Below, one piece after another: positions 1 to 9,122 of a stretch of 64,000 nt of DNA. Numbering within the stretch: position 1 is the stretch's first letter; every line of letters starts with the position of its first letter. A program made the translations under genes and the position numbers. Location of the stretch: NCBI RefSeq assembly GCF_027924665.1, contig NZ_AP027043.1, positions 2,604,001 to 2,668,000 on the forward strand. Reading direction: 5' to 3'. This DNA comes from Flavobacterium sp. GSB-24 (GTDB lineage Bacteria > Bacteroidota > Bacteroidia > Flavobacteriales > Flavobacteriaceae). A model generated the notes under the pieces. That model was not told the DNA's origin and searched no databases. It worked only from the letters and a program-made list of their open reading frames with translations.

Positions 1-1152
1 CCAAACCGTGGAATCTTTTTGAGAAGAAGCTAAAAGCTCTGCAATTAATGGAGAAATGGCAGGATTCTGAATATGCTTCGTATAAAAATAAAACGGAATA
101 GCATGTGTATTTTCTGGAACTTTAAACGGAATTTCTTTAGAAATTGCAATTAAATACGCCATGTTTTGCGCCTTCGAACCGATATAATTAATTCCCTTTT
201 TTGGAATTTCAGATAGATTGACCAATTCTGTAACGCTATTGTCTATAACTAGCTTTTTCTTTTTTCCAGCAGATTTTGTTGGAATTTTTTTGGTGGTTTC
301 TTTGATGAAAAAAGTATCAACTTCAATTTTTAATTCTACTTTTTTAGAAAGCAGTTTGTTGATATTGTTATCTTTTTCAATATCCGTATAAGCCATTATC
401 GGAATCTTTCTGTTTTTTCCTAATAGAACCAAATGGCTCAATGGAGTTTGAAGTTCATTTACAATAATTCCTCGTACATTTGGGAGGATATCAGGTGTTC
501 CATCCACAATGATAATTTCATCTGAATTAGGTTTCAATGTTTCTAATTCTTTGATTTTATATTTTTTTAGAATTCCGACGTTGCTGCCGCCAACAACTTC
601 TTGGTATTTAATTTCATTAAAAATATAATCTGATTTCACGCAGGGAATTGAAAATTTATCTTGCCGAGACCATTCCATCATTTCAGGATTATTCAAATAG
701 AATTTTAAATTCTGCCCGATAAAAGTGGAGTTCTTGACTAAATTGAAAAATCGTTCAATTAATGGAATTGGCATATGATCAGAAGCAGCGAGTTCGAAAA
801 TCCATTTTTCAGTTCCTTTTATATGATTTAAATTTCCGAGTAAAAAGTCTCGATCTTTTTCAGTGTTGCTGTAGTTTCTATTATTAAACACATCTAAATC
901 TTGACCGTATCCTAAATAATCAGTTGCAAAATCATAATGAAGTAAAATGAGACTGCTGTTGAAATAATACATTTTCTGTTTTCGCAAGTCGTACATAACT
1001 TTAACCGATTCGATATTTGAGAATTTATCAGACAAAGGTTTTCCTCTAAATGCTTTGTAAGCTTCGTAGTTTGGAAGAGACGAAACAAATCGCTGCGCAC
1101 TTAAAGTTGTTAAGACGAACAAGAAAAATAGGCTGTAAATGTATTTTTTCAT
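1..1152 (-). CDS. exported PEP/pyruvate-binding domain protein (3' truncated by window)
   Basis: Reading leftward from ATG at 1152 gives 384 codons without a stop, running off the window edge, so the C-terminus is missing. Residues 1-20 are a clear signal peptide ending in LSAQ. Residues 220-260 resemble the swivelling phosphohistidine domain of PEP-utilising enzymes, with TPLSH placing the candidate catalytic histidine at 240, followed by GKNRKIPIMAY. From about residue 310 (IPKKGINYIGSKAQNMAYL) it resembles the start of the PPDK/PPS ATP- and pyruvate-binding domain. In classical PEP synthase the ATP domain comes before the histidine domain, so the order here is reversed. An exported protein with an ATP-using fold is odd. 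The family call is fairly secure; substrate and role are unknown. Confidence 0.65.
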   Translation of the reverse strand, partial: MKKYIYSLFFLFVLTTLSAQRFVSSLPNYEAYKAFRGKPLSDKFSNIESVKVMYDLRKQKMYYFNSSLILLHYDFATDYLGYGQDLDVFNNRNYSNTEKDRDFLLGNLNHIKGTEKWIFELAASDHMPIPLIERFFNLVKNSTFIGQNLKFYLNNPEMMEWSRQDKFSIPCVKSDYIFNEIKYQEVVGGSNVGILKKYKIKELETLKPNSDEIIIVDGTPDILPNVRGIIVNELQTPLSHLVLLGKNRKIPIMAYTDIEKDNNINKLLSKKVELKIEVDTFFIKETTKKIPTKSAGKKKKLVIDNSVTELVNLSEIPKKGINYIGSKAQNMAYLIAISKEIPFKVPENTHAIPFYFYTKHIQNPAISPLIAELLASSQKDSTVW

Positions 1153-1233
1153 TCTATTGAAATTGAGTATTAAATGTACTTAAAAAAGTAATAAGTTTTA
1201 TCTACTGCGGGATTGCTTAAAGTAATCAAAACC

Positions 1234-1267
1234 TTTGTGCAGTTTTCTATTATTTGGCGTACCTTTG
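1234..1267 (+). promoter_or_regulatory. Bacteroidetes-type promoter for mnmA
   Basis: TTTG at 1234-1237 and TACCTTTG (TAnnTTTG box) at 1260-1267 are separated by 22 bp. This matches the -33/-7 consensus of the Bacteroidetes primary sigma factor. The -7 box lies 27 bp before the mnmA start codon. Confidence 0.55.
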
Positions 1268-1294
1268 CAACCTTAAAAAATTAAACTTTTCAAA

Positions 1295-2482
1295 ATGAAA
1301 CGAGTAGTTGTTGGACTTTCAGGTGGAGTAGATTCTAGTGTTGCAGCATATTTACTGCAGCAGCAAGGATACGAAGTTATTGGCCTTTTTATGAAAAACT
1401 GGCACGATGATTCGGTTACTATTTCTAACGAATGTCCTTGGCTTGAAGACAGTAATGATGCATTGCTTGTTGCTGAAAAACTTGGAATACCGTTTCAAAC
1501 TGTTGATTTAAGCGAAGAATACAAAGAAAAAATCGTTGACTATATGTTTAACGAATACGAAAAAGGAAGAACTCCAAATCCTGATGTACTTTGTAACCGC
1601 GAAATCAAATTTGATGTGTTTATGAAAATCGCTCTAAGTCTTGGAGCAGATTATGTTGCGACTGGACATTACTGCCAAAAAAGTGAAATCGAAGTTGACG
1701 GAAAAACAGTTTATCAATTAATTGCTGGGAATGATGTAAATAAAGATCAATCTTATTTTTTATGTCAGTTGTCACAAGAGCAATTGTCTAAAGCGTTGTT
1801 TCCAATTGGCGCTTTAACCAAACCAGAAGTGCGCGAAATCGCTGCCGAAATGGAATTGGTTACCGCAGAAAAGAAAGATTCTCAAGGATTATGTTTTATA
1901 GGGAAAGTTCGCCTTCCAGAATTTTTACAGCAAAAATTACAGCCTAAAGAAGGTAAAATTGTTCAAGTTGATAAAAATGATGCTATTTATGTTGGTGAAA
2001 AACCAGCTGGAATTTCTTTAGAAGAAGATTTAAAATTAGAATCTCAAAAGTTAAACTACGTTCCAACAATGGGAAAAGTAGTGGGCAAACATCAAGGAGC
2101 GCATTATTTTACTGTCGGGCAAAGAAAAGGGTTGAATGTTGGAGGAACTACAGATCCATTATTTGTAATTGCTACAGATGTTGAAACAAACACTATATAT
2201 ACAGGTTTGTCAAGTTTGCATCCAGGATTATTTAAAAAAGCACTTTTTGTTGGAAAATCTGAAGTACACTGGGTTAGAGAAGATTTGGCTTTGAAAGCAG
2301 GTGAGAGAATGGAAGTGAGGGCTAGAATTCGTTACCGTCAGCCATTGCAGAAAGCAATTTTACATCAATTTGAAGACGGAATGTACGTTGAATTTGAAGA
2401 AGCACAGTCTGCCATTACAGAAGGACAATTTGTTGCTTGGTATTTAGAAAATGAATTAGTTGGTTCGGGAGTAATTTCTTAG
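1295..2482 (+). CDS. mnmA: tRNA-specific 2-thiouridylase MnmA
   Basis: This cytoplasmic enzyme makes 2-thiouridine at the wobble position (U34) of tRNAs for Lys, Glu and Gln, using ATP and sulfur from a relay. The 395 residues open with the PP-loop SGGVDSS (9-15). The two catalytic cysteines are C100 in [12 protein letters not shown] and C200 in SQGLCFIGK, close to C102 and C199 of the E. coli enzyme. [11 protein letters not shown], the conserved block of the central and C-terminal part, is also present. Length is slightly above the usual 360-390. The ATG at 1295 follows a consensus promoter. It is followed after 40 bp by a secreted protease on the same strand. Confidence 0.97.
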   Translation: MKRVVVGLSGGVDSSVAAYLLQQQGYEVIGLFMKNWHDDSVTISNECPWLEDSNDALLVAEKLGIPFQTVDLSEEYKEKIVDYMFNEYEKGRTPNPDVLCNREIKFDVFMKIALSLGADYVATGHYCQKSEIEVDGKTVYQLIAGNDVNKDQSYFLCQLSQEQLSKALFPIGALTKPEVREIAAEMELVTAEKKDSQGLCFIGKVRLPEFLQQKLQPKEGKIVQVDKNDAIYVGEKPAGISLEEDLKLESQKLNYVPTMGKVVGKHQGAHYFTVGQRKGLNVGGTTDPLFVIATDVETNTIYTGLSSLHPGLFKKALFVGKSEVHWVREDLALKAGERMEVRARIRYRQPLQKAILHQFEDGMYVEFEEAQSAITEGQFVAWYLENELVGSGVIS

Positions 2483-2522
2483 CTTTATACCTTATTTGGA
2501 AGAAATTCCTCAAAGGTACGCT

Positions 2523-4130
2523 ATGAAATATAACTTTACTTTCCTTTTATTACTTCTTTCGTTTGCGGTATTTGCACAAGAAGATGCGTGGGTTTATTTT
2601 AACGGAAAACCGAATGCACAGTTGTTTTTTGATAATCCGTTGACAGAACTTTCTCAGAAAGCTTTAGATCGAAGAACCAATCAAAATATCGCTTTAGATA
2701 TTACAGATGCTCCTTTGGAAACTTCTTATGTAAGCCAAATTAAATCCAGTGCCGGTATAACAGTTATGGCGCAGTCCAAATGGTTGAATGCACTTCATAT
2801 TCAGGGAACTCAGGCAAACATAAATGCATTAAAAACATTGCCTTTTGTCCAGAAAATAGAATTTGCTGATAAAACTTTAAACACTACAGCCAAAAAAGTT
2901 TCGGAAACTAAAACAGCTAAAGGTCTCAATAAGCTAGAGGCGGCAATAGATTATTCGTATGGCAATTCTGCAAATCAAATTCAGATGCTGAACGGACAAA
3001 TTTTGCATCAGCAGAATTTTACTGGAGAAGGAAAAATTATTGCAGTTTTTGATGGGGGTTTTCCAGGCGTAAACACAGCACAGCCTTTTGAGAATCTTAG
3101 AAATAATAACCGAATTTTAGGCGGTTATGATTATACAACAAGAAATGCCAATTTCTACACAGGCAGTGATCACGGGACAAAGGTGCTTTCTACAATGGGC
3201 GGTTACAAAGAAAATTCGTTAGTTGGAACAGCTCCAAATGCTTCTTATTATCTTTTTATTACAGAAATTGGTGCTTTAGAAAATCCGGTAGAAGAATCGC
3301 TTTGGGTTGAAGCTGCCGAAAAAGCAGATGCTTTAGGAGTTGATATAATTACTACTTCGTTAGGATACTTTGGTGATCGCGACGAGTCTAGATACAATCA
3401 TACTTACAGCGATATGAATGGAATTACCAATTTCATTTCGCGTGGTGCAGAAACAGCATTTAGTAAAGGGATTTTAGTTTTGGCTTCTGCTGGAAATGAA
3501 GGAATTCAGGTTGAAAAACATATTGGCTCTCCAGCTGATGCAGTTTCGGTATTGGCTATAGGTTCTGTTAGTGCTACTAAAGTGAGGGCTAGTTCAAGTT
3601 CGATTGGACCAAGTTATGATGGAAGAATAAAACCAGATATTATGGCGCAAGGCGTGGCTTCAGTAGTCTCTGATCCAAACGGAAATATTGGAACCGCAAA
3701 TGGAACATCTTTTTCTTGCCCGATAATGGCTGGAATGGCAGCCTCTTTATGGCAGGCTTTTCCAACTAAAACCAATAAACAAATTCGACAAATGATTTTG
3801 GCTTCTTCTGACAGATTCACAAACCCAGATAATAATTATGGTTACGGAATTCCGAATTTCGGTGCGACTTTAAGTGTTGATGATTTTGTTGCAGAAGCTT
3901 CTTTTGCCGTATATCCAAATCCTGTTAGAAATGAAGTTTCTTTTTCTTTTTTAACCGAAAATAACACAGCCTCTGTCACTATTTATTCGGTGTTAGGCCA
4001 AAAATTAATTGAAGAAAAGATTAATAATTCCAATCCAGTTCTTTCTTTGCAATCTTTACAAAGTGGACTCTATTTTTATAGTTTTGATGCTGATAATCTG
4101 CATAAAACAGGAAAGCTAATCAAGCAATAA
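2523..4130 (+). CDS. S8 family serine peptidase with T9SS type A sorting domain
   Basis: Secreted subtilisin-like protease of 535 residues. The ATG at 2523 is preferred over an in-frame TTG at 2496 because it directly begins the signal peptide (MKYNFTFLLLLLSFAVFAQ). The catalytic triad is visible: D177 in VFDGGFPG, H217 in SDHGTKV and S396 in GTSFSCP. Residues 20-130 probably form an inhibitor-like propeptide. The last ~75 residues, starting FAVYPNPVRNEVSF and ending FYSFDADNLHKTGKLIKQ, are a type A sorting domain for export and surface attachment through the type IX machinery. It lies between mnmA and a flavin enzyme with short gaps and no obvious functional link. Substrate unknown. Confidence 0.92.
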   Translation: MKYNFTFLLLLLSFAVFAQEDAWVYFNGKPNAQLFFDNPLTELSQKALDRRTNQNIALDITDAPLETSYVSQIKSSAGITVMAQSKWLNALHIQGTQANINALKTLPFVQKIEFADKTLNTTAKKVSETKTAKGLNKLEAAIDYSYGNSANQIQMLNGQILHQQNFTGEGKIIAVFDGGFPGVNTAQPFENLRNNNRILGGYDYTTRNANFYTGSDHGTKVLSTMGGYKENSLVGTAPNASYYLFITEIGALENPVEESLWVEAAEKADALGVDIITTSLGYFGDRDESRYNHTYSDMNGITNFISRGAETAFSKGILVLASAGNEGIQVEKHIGSPADAVSVLAIGSVSATKVRASSSSIGPSYDGRIKPDIMAQGVASVVSDPNGNIGTANGTSFSCPIMAGMAASLWQAFPTKTNKQIRQMILASSDRFTNPDNNYGYGIPNFGATLSVDDFVAEASFAVYPNPVRNEVSFSFLTENNTASVTIYSVLGQKLIEEKINNSNPVLSLQSLQSGLYFYSFDADNLHKTGKLIKQ

Positions 4131-4139
4131 TTTATTTGA

Positions 4140-5084
4140 ATGAATAAAATCACACAACTTTTTAATATAAAATATCCAATTATTCAAGGTGGAATGATTT
4201 GGAACAGCGGATATAAATTAGCTTCGGCAGTTAGTAATGCTGGAGGTTTGGGGTTAATTGGCGCAGGTTCTATGTATCCAGAAGTTTTGAGAGAACATAT
4301 CCAAAAATGTAAAAAAGCTACGGACAAACCTTTTGGTGTCAACATTCCAATGTTATACCCAAACATTGAAGAAATCATAAATATCGTGATTGAAGAAGGC
4401 GTAAAAATTGTTTTTACTTCTGCAGGAAATCCTAAAACTTGGACTTCATTTTTAAAAGAAAAGGGGATTACAGTAGTGCATGTGGTAAGCAGTAGTGCTT
4501 TTGCCCTAAAAGCGCAGGACGCAGGTGTAGATGCTGTTGTGGCGGAAGGTTTTGAAGCTGGAGGACATAATGGACGTGAAGAAACCACGACGATGACTTT
4601 GATTCCGATGGTGAAAGAAAAAATTCAGATTCCCTTAATTGCCGCGGGTGGAATTGCAACAGGAAGAGGAATGCTGGCCGCAATGATTTTGGGTGCCGAT
4701 GGTGTTCAGGTTGGAAGTCGTTTTGCAGCTTCTGTAGAATCTTCTGCACACAATAATTTTAAAGAAACTATAGTTAATACTAAAGAAGGAGATACGCAAT
4801 TGACATTGAAAGAATTAGCTCCAGTTAGATTAGTCAAAAATAAGTTTTACCAAGACGTTCAGGAATTGTATAAACACTGCCCTTCAAAAGAAGAATTAGC
4901 ACAGCTTTTAGGTCGTGCAAGAGCTAAAAAAGGTATGTTTGAAGGCGATCTGGATGAAGGCGAACTTGAGATTGGACAAGTGGCAGGATTGATTCATAAA
5001 ATTTTACCAGTTGAAGAAATTATTCAACAAATGATCGCCGAATTTGAAGTCGCATGCAAAGAAAAGACTACTTTTGAGTTTTAA
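4140..5084 (+). CDS. NAD(P)H-dependent flavin oxidoreductase, nitronate monooxygenase/FabK-like
   Basis: TIM-barrel FMN enzyme of 314 residues in the nitronate monooxygenase / enoyl-ACP reductase II superfamily. The N-terminus has YPIIQGGMIWNSGYKLASAVSNAGGLGLIG. The phosphate-binding region has PLIAAGGIATGRGMLAAMILGADGVQVGSRF, and EGFEAGGHNG holds the usual conserved histidine region. Members either oxidise alkyl nitronates or reduce enoyl-ACP; sequence alone does not decide which, although the domain layout resembles FabK. It starts 9 bp after the protease stop codon and is probably read through from it. No signal peptide, so cytoplasmic. Confidence 0.85.
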   Translation: MNKITQLFNIKYPIIQGGMIWNSGYKLASAVSNAGGLGLIGAGSMYPEVLREHIQKCKKATDKPFGVNIPMLYPNIEEIINIVIEEGVKIVFTSAGNPKTWTSFLKEKGITVVHVVSSSAFALKAQDAGVDAVVAEGFEAGGHNGREETTTMTLIPMVKEKIQIPLIAAGGIATGRGMLAAMILGADGVQVGSRFAASVESSAHNNFKETIVNTKEGDTQLTLKELAPVRLVKNKFYQDVQELYKHCPSKEELAQLLGRARAKKGMFEGDLDEGELEIGQVAGLIHKILPVEEIIQQMIAEFEVACKEKTTFEF

Positions 5085-5104
5085 TTATCCGCAAGAAAAT
5101 ATCT

Positions 5105-5515
5105 ATGAATTTTTTACGCACCTATATAGTAATACTTTTTCTGGTATTTGGATTCCAGCAGGCTCAAAGTCAGTCTTATCATTTTAAAACCTCAGGATTT
5201 AGCGTTTTAGAGAAAAATGAAAGAGGGAAATGGGGCGACTGGTCCAATTTGGATTTAGTAAATCTTTCCGTTGTTTTAGATACAAATAAACATAGAATCG
5301 TTGTTTATTCACAGGAAATCCAGCTTTTTAGTATTTTAGATTATATTGAGCGTGAAGAAAATGACACAGATATTGTTTACTCTTTTATGTGTAAAGACAA
5401 CGACGGTAGAGAATGCAAACTTTCCATTATAACACGTAAAAAACAGGATTATCGTAAACAGCTTTATATTAATTACGATGACCATATTATTGTTTATAAT
5501 ATTTTTACAGTCTAG
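5105..5515 (+). CDS. small secreted protein of unknown function
   Basis: 136 residues beginning with a signal peptide (MNFLRTYIVILFLVFGFQQAQSQS). The mature part is mixed beta-strand-like sequence containing two cysteines (CKDNDGRECKL) and no motif I recognise. It lies 20 bp after the flavin enzyme and 33 bp before a T9SS type B protein on the same strand, so it may belong to the same transcript. Probably periplasmic; function unknown. Confidence 0.75.
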   Translation: MNFLRTYIVILFLVFGFQQAQSQSYHFKTSGFSVLEKNERGKWGDWSNLDLVNLSVVLDTNKHRIVVYSQEIQLFSILDYIEREENDTDIVYSFMCKDNDGRECKLSIITRKKQDYRKQLYINYDDHIIVYNIFTV

Positions 5516-5548
5516 CTAAAAAGATTTGTTTAACGTGCATATGTCGCT

Positions 5549-7729
5549 ATGAGTGTAAAAAAAATCACTTCTTTTTTATTATTTTTTATCGTATTATCTG
5601 CTTCATCTCAACAATGGAAACAAAATTTTAAAATTGTTGAACCTATAAGAATTAGAGATAATAGCTTCGGATTTTCTGTTTCTACTTTTGATGGATATGC
5701 TGCGTATTCAGCAGATGAAGTTGATATTGCTGGTGTAGAAAATGCAGGTAAAATATATATCGCTAAACAAGATTGCGATGGATGGTCAATTTATCAAGAA
5801 CTTACTCTTCCAGATGCTATAAATTATTGTGGTTTCGGAACTTTGATTGTCATGGAAGGAAAAACACTTGCAATTGTAGGTTGTGATCCTGTTTTGGGAC
5901 TTGGTGGAAAAGCAGTATATATGTACGAAAGGGATTCGGATGATTTATATAAATTAAAGCAAAAAATAACCAGATCTGAAAATATTATTTATGACAATTA
6001 TGGAACAACTCTTGCCATGTCTGGAGATTTTATGGTTGTAGGTGCTTTTTATAATAGTACAGATGGTAATTTTGCTAATTATTTAGAGAATGCAGGGGCT
6101 GCATATATATATCATAGAAACAATACCGGTACATGGGATTTTGTCCAAAAAATTGTTGCAAGTGATAGAGAAAGAAGAGACAATTTTGGAAATTCAGTTT
6201 CTATTTTTGAAAATACCATTGTGGTTGGTGCAGTTGAAGAAGGAGTTAATTGGGCAGGAGCTGCATATGTTTTTGAAAAAAACAGCAATTCAAATACGTG
6301 GAGGGAAGTTCAAAAGTTAACAGCTTACGATTTTAGAGGGTTACAGGATAGATTTGCCGCAACGGTTAAAGTTGCTAAAGATGATATCGTGATTTCTGCT
6401 CCAGGAGAAGATGATTATGATTCTTCTGAAAGCGGAGATGGAGGAGGACCATTGACATTTGCAGGCTCAATTTATGTTTTTAGAAAAAACGCAAGTAATC
6501 AATGGACGGGGTTTCAGAAGATAAGAGCTTCTGATGTTTCTGTTACAGCTGGGTTAGGTGGTAAGATAGAAATCTCTAATGATAAAATGGCAGTTGTAGG
6601 GGGTGAAAGGGTGTATGATAATTTGGGAGCATTATCAAAAGTTTATGGTCGTGTATATATGTTTCAAAAAGATAAAAGTAATAATAAGTGGGTTGAGTAC
6701 CAGATTGTTCATCCAATTATAAAAAATAATAGTGATTCATTTGGAAGCTCAATTTCCTTGTATAACGATGATTTTTTTGTTGGAGCCTATTGGGCGGCAT
6801 TAGACGCAAATGAACAAAATTATGTTGGTTATGCTGGAGCTGTTTACATATTTAATACTTATGAATATTTAAATTCCTCAAAACCTGTATTAAATACGAT
6901 TCCTATTTTAACTTCATGTGCTGATTTAGGAAATGGTTTTTCTTCGAGTTTTGATATGTCAACTATTGAAAAAGATTTAGTTGCAAATCCTGAAAACTAC
7001 GTTTTTACATACACAGATAAAAATGGTAATAAATTACCTTCACCTTTGCCAAATAATTATTCTAATATTAATCCTTTCTCTGAAAATATTAATATTAGAG
7101 TGGCAAATAAAAACAATCCAAGCTGTTATGAAGATACTAAAATTGAATTGGAAACAATCTCTTCTTTTACATTAAACATTGTTCCTGATCTATATAATTG
7201 CGATTTGAACGGAACAGGTTTTGCAACATTCGATTTGTCAAAAGTTAATTCTGTTCTTGTAAATGATCCGTCACTTTTTACATTTTCATATTTTGACAAA
7301 AACGGAAATGATATTAGTTCTTTGATTAACGAATCGTATATTAATTCTACTAAAAACTTTCAGGAAATTGTAGTTAATGTAACAGAAATAAGTACTAATT
7401 GCAGTGCAAAATCGAAAATAAATCTGTATGTCTCTAATGCTGGTTCAGATTGCAAAAAAGAGGAGGAAACTTATAGCTATATAATTCCCCAGTTTTTTAC
7501 GCCAAATGCCGATGGATTTAATGATACATGGGAGATTAAGGGGCTGGAAAATCAAAATTATAGTGTTCATATTTTTGATAGATACGGTAAGCTTTTAAAG
7601 ACTTTAGGAAAAAATGGCAGCTGGGACGGAAATTATAATGGAAATGCGTTACCTTCTTCTGATTACTGGTTTCAATTGGTATTGGAAAATGGAATTATAA
7701 AAAAAGGACATTTTTCATTAAAGAGGTAA
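5549..7729 (+). CDS. FG-GAP repeat protein with T9SS type B sorting domain
   Basis: Secreted 726-residue protein. A signal peptide (ending SASSQQ) is followed to about residue 430 by repeated blades of the FG-GAP/integrin-propeller kind, for example FGNSVSIFENTIVVGA, YGTTLAMSGDFMVVGA and FGSSISLYNDDFFVGA, each followed by an AGAAYIY- or AGAVYIF-type strand. Residues ~450-640 hold two similar ~90-residue modules. The C-terminal ~85 residues begin IPQFFTPNADGFNDTW, the signature of the gliding-motility-associated type B sorting domain. Proteins of this kind are exported by T9SS to the cell surface or medium and may act as adhesins; the ligand is unknown. A hairpin terminator follows the stop codon. 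Confidence 0.9.
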   Translation: MSVKKITSFLLFFIVLSASSQQWKQNFKIVEPIRIRDNSFGFSVSTFDGYAAYSADEVDIAGVENAGKIYIAKQDCDGWSIYQELTLPDAINYCGFGTLIVMEGKTLAIVGCDPVLGLGGKAVYMYERDSDDLYKLKQKITRSENIIYDNYGTTLAMSGDFMVVGAFYNSTDGNFANYLENAGAAYIYHRNNTGTWDFVQKIVASDRERRDNFGNSVSIFENTIVVGAVEEGVNWAGAAYVFEKNSNSNTWREVQKLTAYDFRGLQDRFAATVKVAKDDIVISAPGEDDYDSSESGDGGGPLTFAGSIYVFRKNASNQWTGFQKIRASDVSVTAGLGGKIEISNDKMAVVGGERVYDNLGALSKVYGRVYMFQKDKSNNKWVEYQIVHPIIKNNSDSFGSSISLYNDDFFVGAYWAALDANEQNYVGYAGAVYIFNTYEYLNSSKPVLNTIPILTSCADLGNGFSSSFDMSTIEKDLVANPENYVFTYTDKNGNKLPSPLPNNYSNINPFSENINIRVANKNNPSCYEDTKIELETISSFTLNIVPDLYNCDLNGTGFATFDLSKVNSVLVNDPSLFTFSYFDKNGNDISSLINESYINSTKNFQEIVVNVTEISTNCSAKSKINLYVSNAGSDCKKEEETYSYIIPQFFTPNADGFNDTWEIKGLENQNYSVHIFDRYGKLLKTLGKNGSWDGNYNGNALPSSDYWFQLVLENGIIKKGHFSLKR

Positions 7730-7736
7730 AAAAACA

Positions 7737-7764
7737 CCGACAGGTTTTTAAAATCTATCGGGTT
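7737..7764. terminator. terminator between convergent genes
   Basis: CCGACAGGTTT (7737-7747) can pair with AAATCTATCGG (7751-7761) with one mismatch and one G-U pair, and a T-rich stretch follows. It lies between the convergent FG-GAP and DUF4268 genes and could act in both directions. Confidence 0.55.
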
Positions 7765-7813
7765 TATTATATACGCCTTAGAACCTTAGTCTCTCAGAAA
7801 CTCAGAGCCTTTC

Positions 7814-8254
7814 TTACAATACATCAATATCTTTAATAAACTCGTCATACTCAAGATAAAACATTTCTAGAGCATGCATATTTTCATTAAAGAAATCAAA
7901 AATTGTATCCCAGTTATTTCGGTTGCTAAAACCAACACCCGTTTTTTCGACCCAGATTCGGCTGATTGTTTTACCGCTTTCAAGAGTGTAATTTTTTTCA
8001 AAAACCAAATCTTTAATAAATTCTTCTTCTAGAATGTTTTTTAAAGCTTCTATTTTTTCGAAGTAAGCTGTACGCTTTTCATCACTTCTATGTTCAATAT
8101 CAATTAAAACCTGAGCCTTCTTGTTATCAACATAAAATTTAAAAGAGAAGTCTTTAATCTTTGTATCATAAAGCACCCATTTGCGAGGATATTTTTCTGC
8201 AAAAGCTACCCAAAATTCTCTTTTAATTTTTTGTGATTCTTCTCTGCTGTACAT
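7814..8254 (-). CDS. DUF4268 domain-containing protein
   Basis: 146-residue cytoplasmic protein matching the DUF4268 type: YSREESQKIKREFWVAFAEKYP, VLIDIEHRSDEKRTAYFEKIEALK and a C-terminal FFNENMHALEMFYLEYDEF. DUF4268 domains are often found at the end of nuclease-like or restriction-associated proteins; here the domain stands alone with no visible catalytic motif. It is convergent with the FG-GAP gene and divergent from the NUDIX gene. A TAnnTTTG-type -7 box (reverse CAAAAATA at 8328-8335) lies upstream. Function unknown. Confidence 0.8.
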   Translation of the reverse strand: MYSREESQKIKREFWVAFAEKYPRKWVLYDTKIKDFSFKFYVDNKKAQVLIDIEHRSDEKRTAYFEKIEALKNILEEEFIKDLVFEKNYTLESGKTISRIWVEKTGVGFSNRNNWDTIFDFFNENMHALEMFYLEYDEFIKDIDVL

Positions 8255-8327
8255 TTTTTAGGCTTTAATTTTAGAAAACTTGCGGTACTGCGTTTTCTAG
8301 AGTATATTTATGTTTTATTTAAAAGTA

Positions 8328-8335
8328 CAAAAATA
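8328..8335 (-). promoter_or_regulatory. -7 promoter box for the DUF4268 gene
   Basis: CAAAAATA reads TATTTTTG on the minus strand, the TAnnTTTG consensus, 74 bp upstream of the start codon at 8254. Confidence 0.4.
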
Positions 8336-8345
8336 AGCTTTGATT

Positions 8346-8996
8346 ATGAATTTTCAAGACTTTTTGAAATATGTTCCCAATATTATTCCGGTTGAACTGC
8401 CAGCGGTCGAATCACATTTAAAAATGGCTCCAAAAGAACGCATTGAGGGATTAAAAAATCTTGATATTGAAGCACTGAATGCTAGAATGGCAGGAGTAAT
8501 GATGCTGTTTTACCCAAAGCAGGAAAAAACACATTTAGTTTTGATTGTAAGAAATGCTTATGATGGAGTGCATTCTGCTCAGATTGCGTTTCCTGGAGGA
8601 AAATATGAAACAGAAGATTTGAATTTTGAAACTACTGCACTGCGCGAAACTCAGGAAGAAGTTGGAGTTGCCAGTGATAAAATAGAAATAATCAAACATT
8701 TTTCTCCCATGTATATTCCGCCCAGTAATTTTTTGGTGCATCCATTTTTAGGAATTTCAAAAGAAGAACTTTCTTTTTATCCTGATATTAGAGAAGTTTC
8801 AGATATTATTGAACTGCCTTTATCGGTTTTTTTAAATGACGAAATAATTATCGAGGCCAGATTATCAACTTCTTATGGTGCTAATATTTTAGTGCCGGCT
8901 TTCAATATTCAAAATCATGTGGTTTGGGGTGCAACAGCAATGATCTTGAGCGAATTGAGAGATGTATTAAAAATGACTTTTGAGCATGAAATTTAA
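8346..8996 (+). CDS. NUDIX CoA pyrophosphatase
   Basis: Cleaves CoA-type or nucleotide pyrophosphates in the cytoplasm. The Nudix box is clear: GGKYETEDLNFETTALRETQ continuing EEVGV, giving G-x5-E-x7-RE-x2-EE-x-G. The preceding HSAQIAFPGGK matches the CoA-pyrophosphatase (NuCoA) subfamily. Start set at ATG 8346 (216 residues) rather than TTG 8340, six bases earlier. It is followed after 126 bp, containing its own promoter, by an acyltransferase. Family certain; the CoA substrate is inferred from the subfamily motif. Confidence 0.9.
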   Translation: MNFQDFLKYVPNIIPVELPAVESHLKMAPKERIEGLKNLDIEALNARMAGVMMLFYPKQEKTHLVLIVRNAYDGVHSAQIAFPGGKYETEDLNFETTALRETQEEVGVASDKIEIIKHFSPMYIPPSNFLVHPFLGISKEELSFYPDIREVSDIIELPLSVFLNDEIIIEARLSTSYGANILVPAFNIQNHVVWGATAMILSELRDVLKMTFEHEI

Positions 8997-9062
8997 AAAT
9001 GTTTATTTAACAATTTGATATTCATTTTAATAGGTGTAAATTGGAGAAATTGTTTTAAAGTG

Positions 9063-9091
9063 TTGCTAAAAGAATAATTTTTGTATGTTTG
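9063..9091 (+). promoter_or_regulatory. promoter for the PlsC-like gene
   Basis: TTG at 9063-9065 and TATGTTTG at 9084-9091 are 18 bp apart; the -7 box lies 31 bp before the ATG at 9123. Confidence 0.5.
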
Positions 9092-9122
9092 CGACCTAAC
9101 AAAAAAATAAGATAAATTAGTT

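Noticed and set aside
4184..4749. Antisense open frames inside the flavin oxidoreductase
   Set aside because: They are shadows of a clear coding gene, with no signal or family motif of their own.
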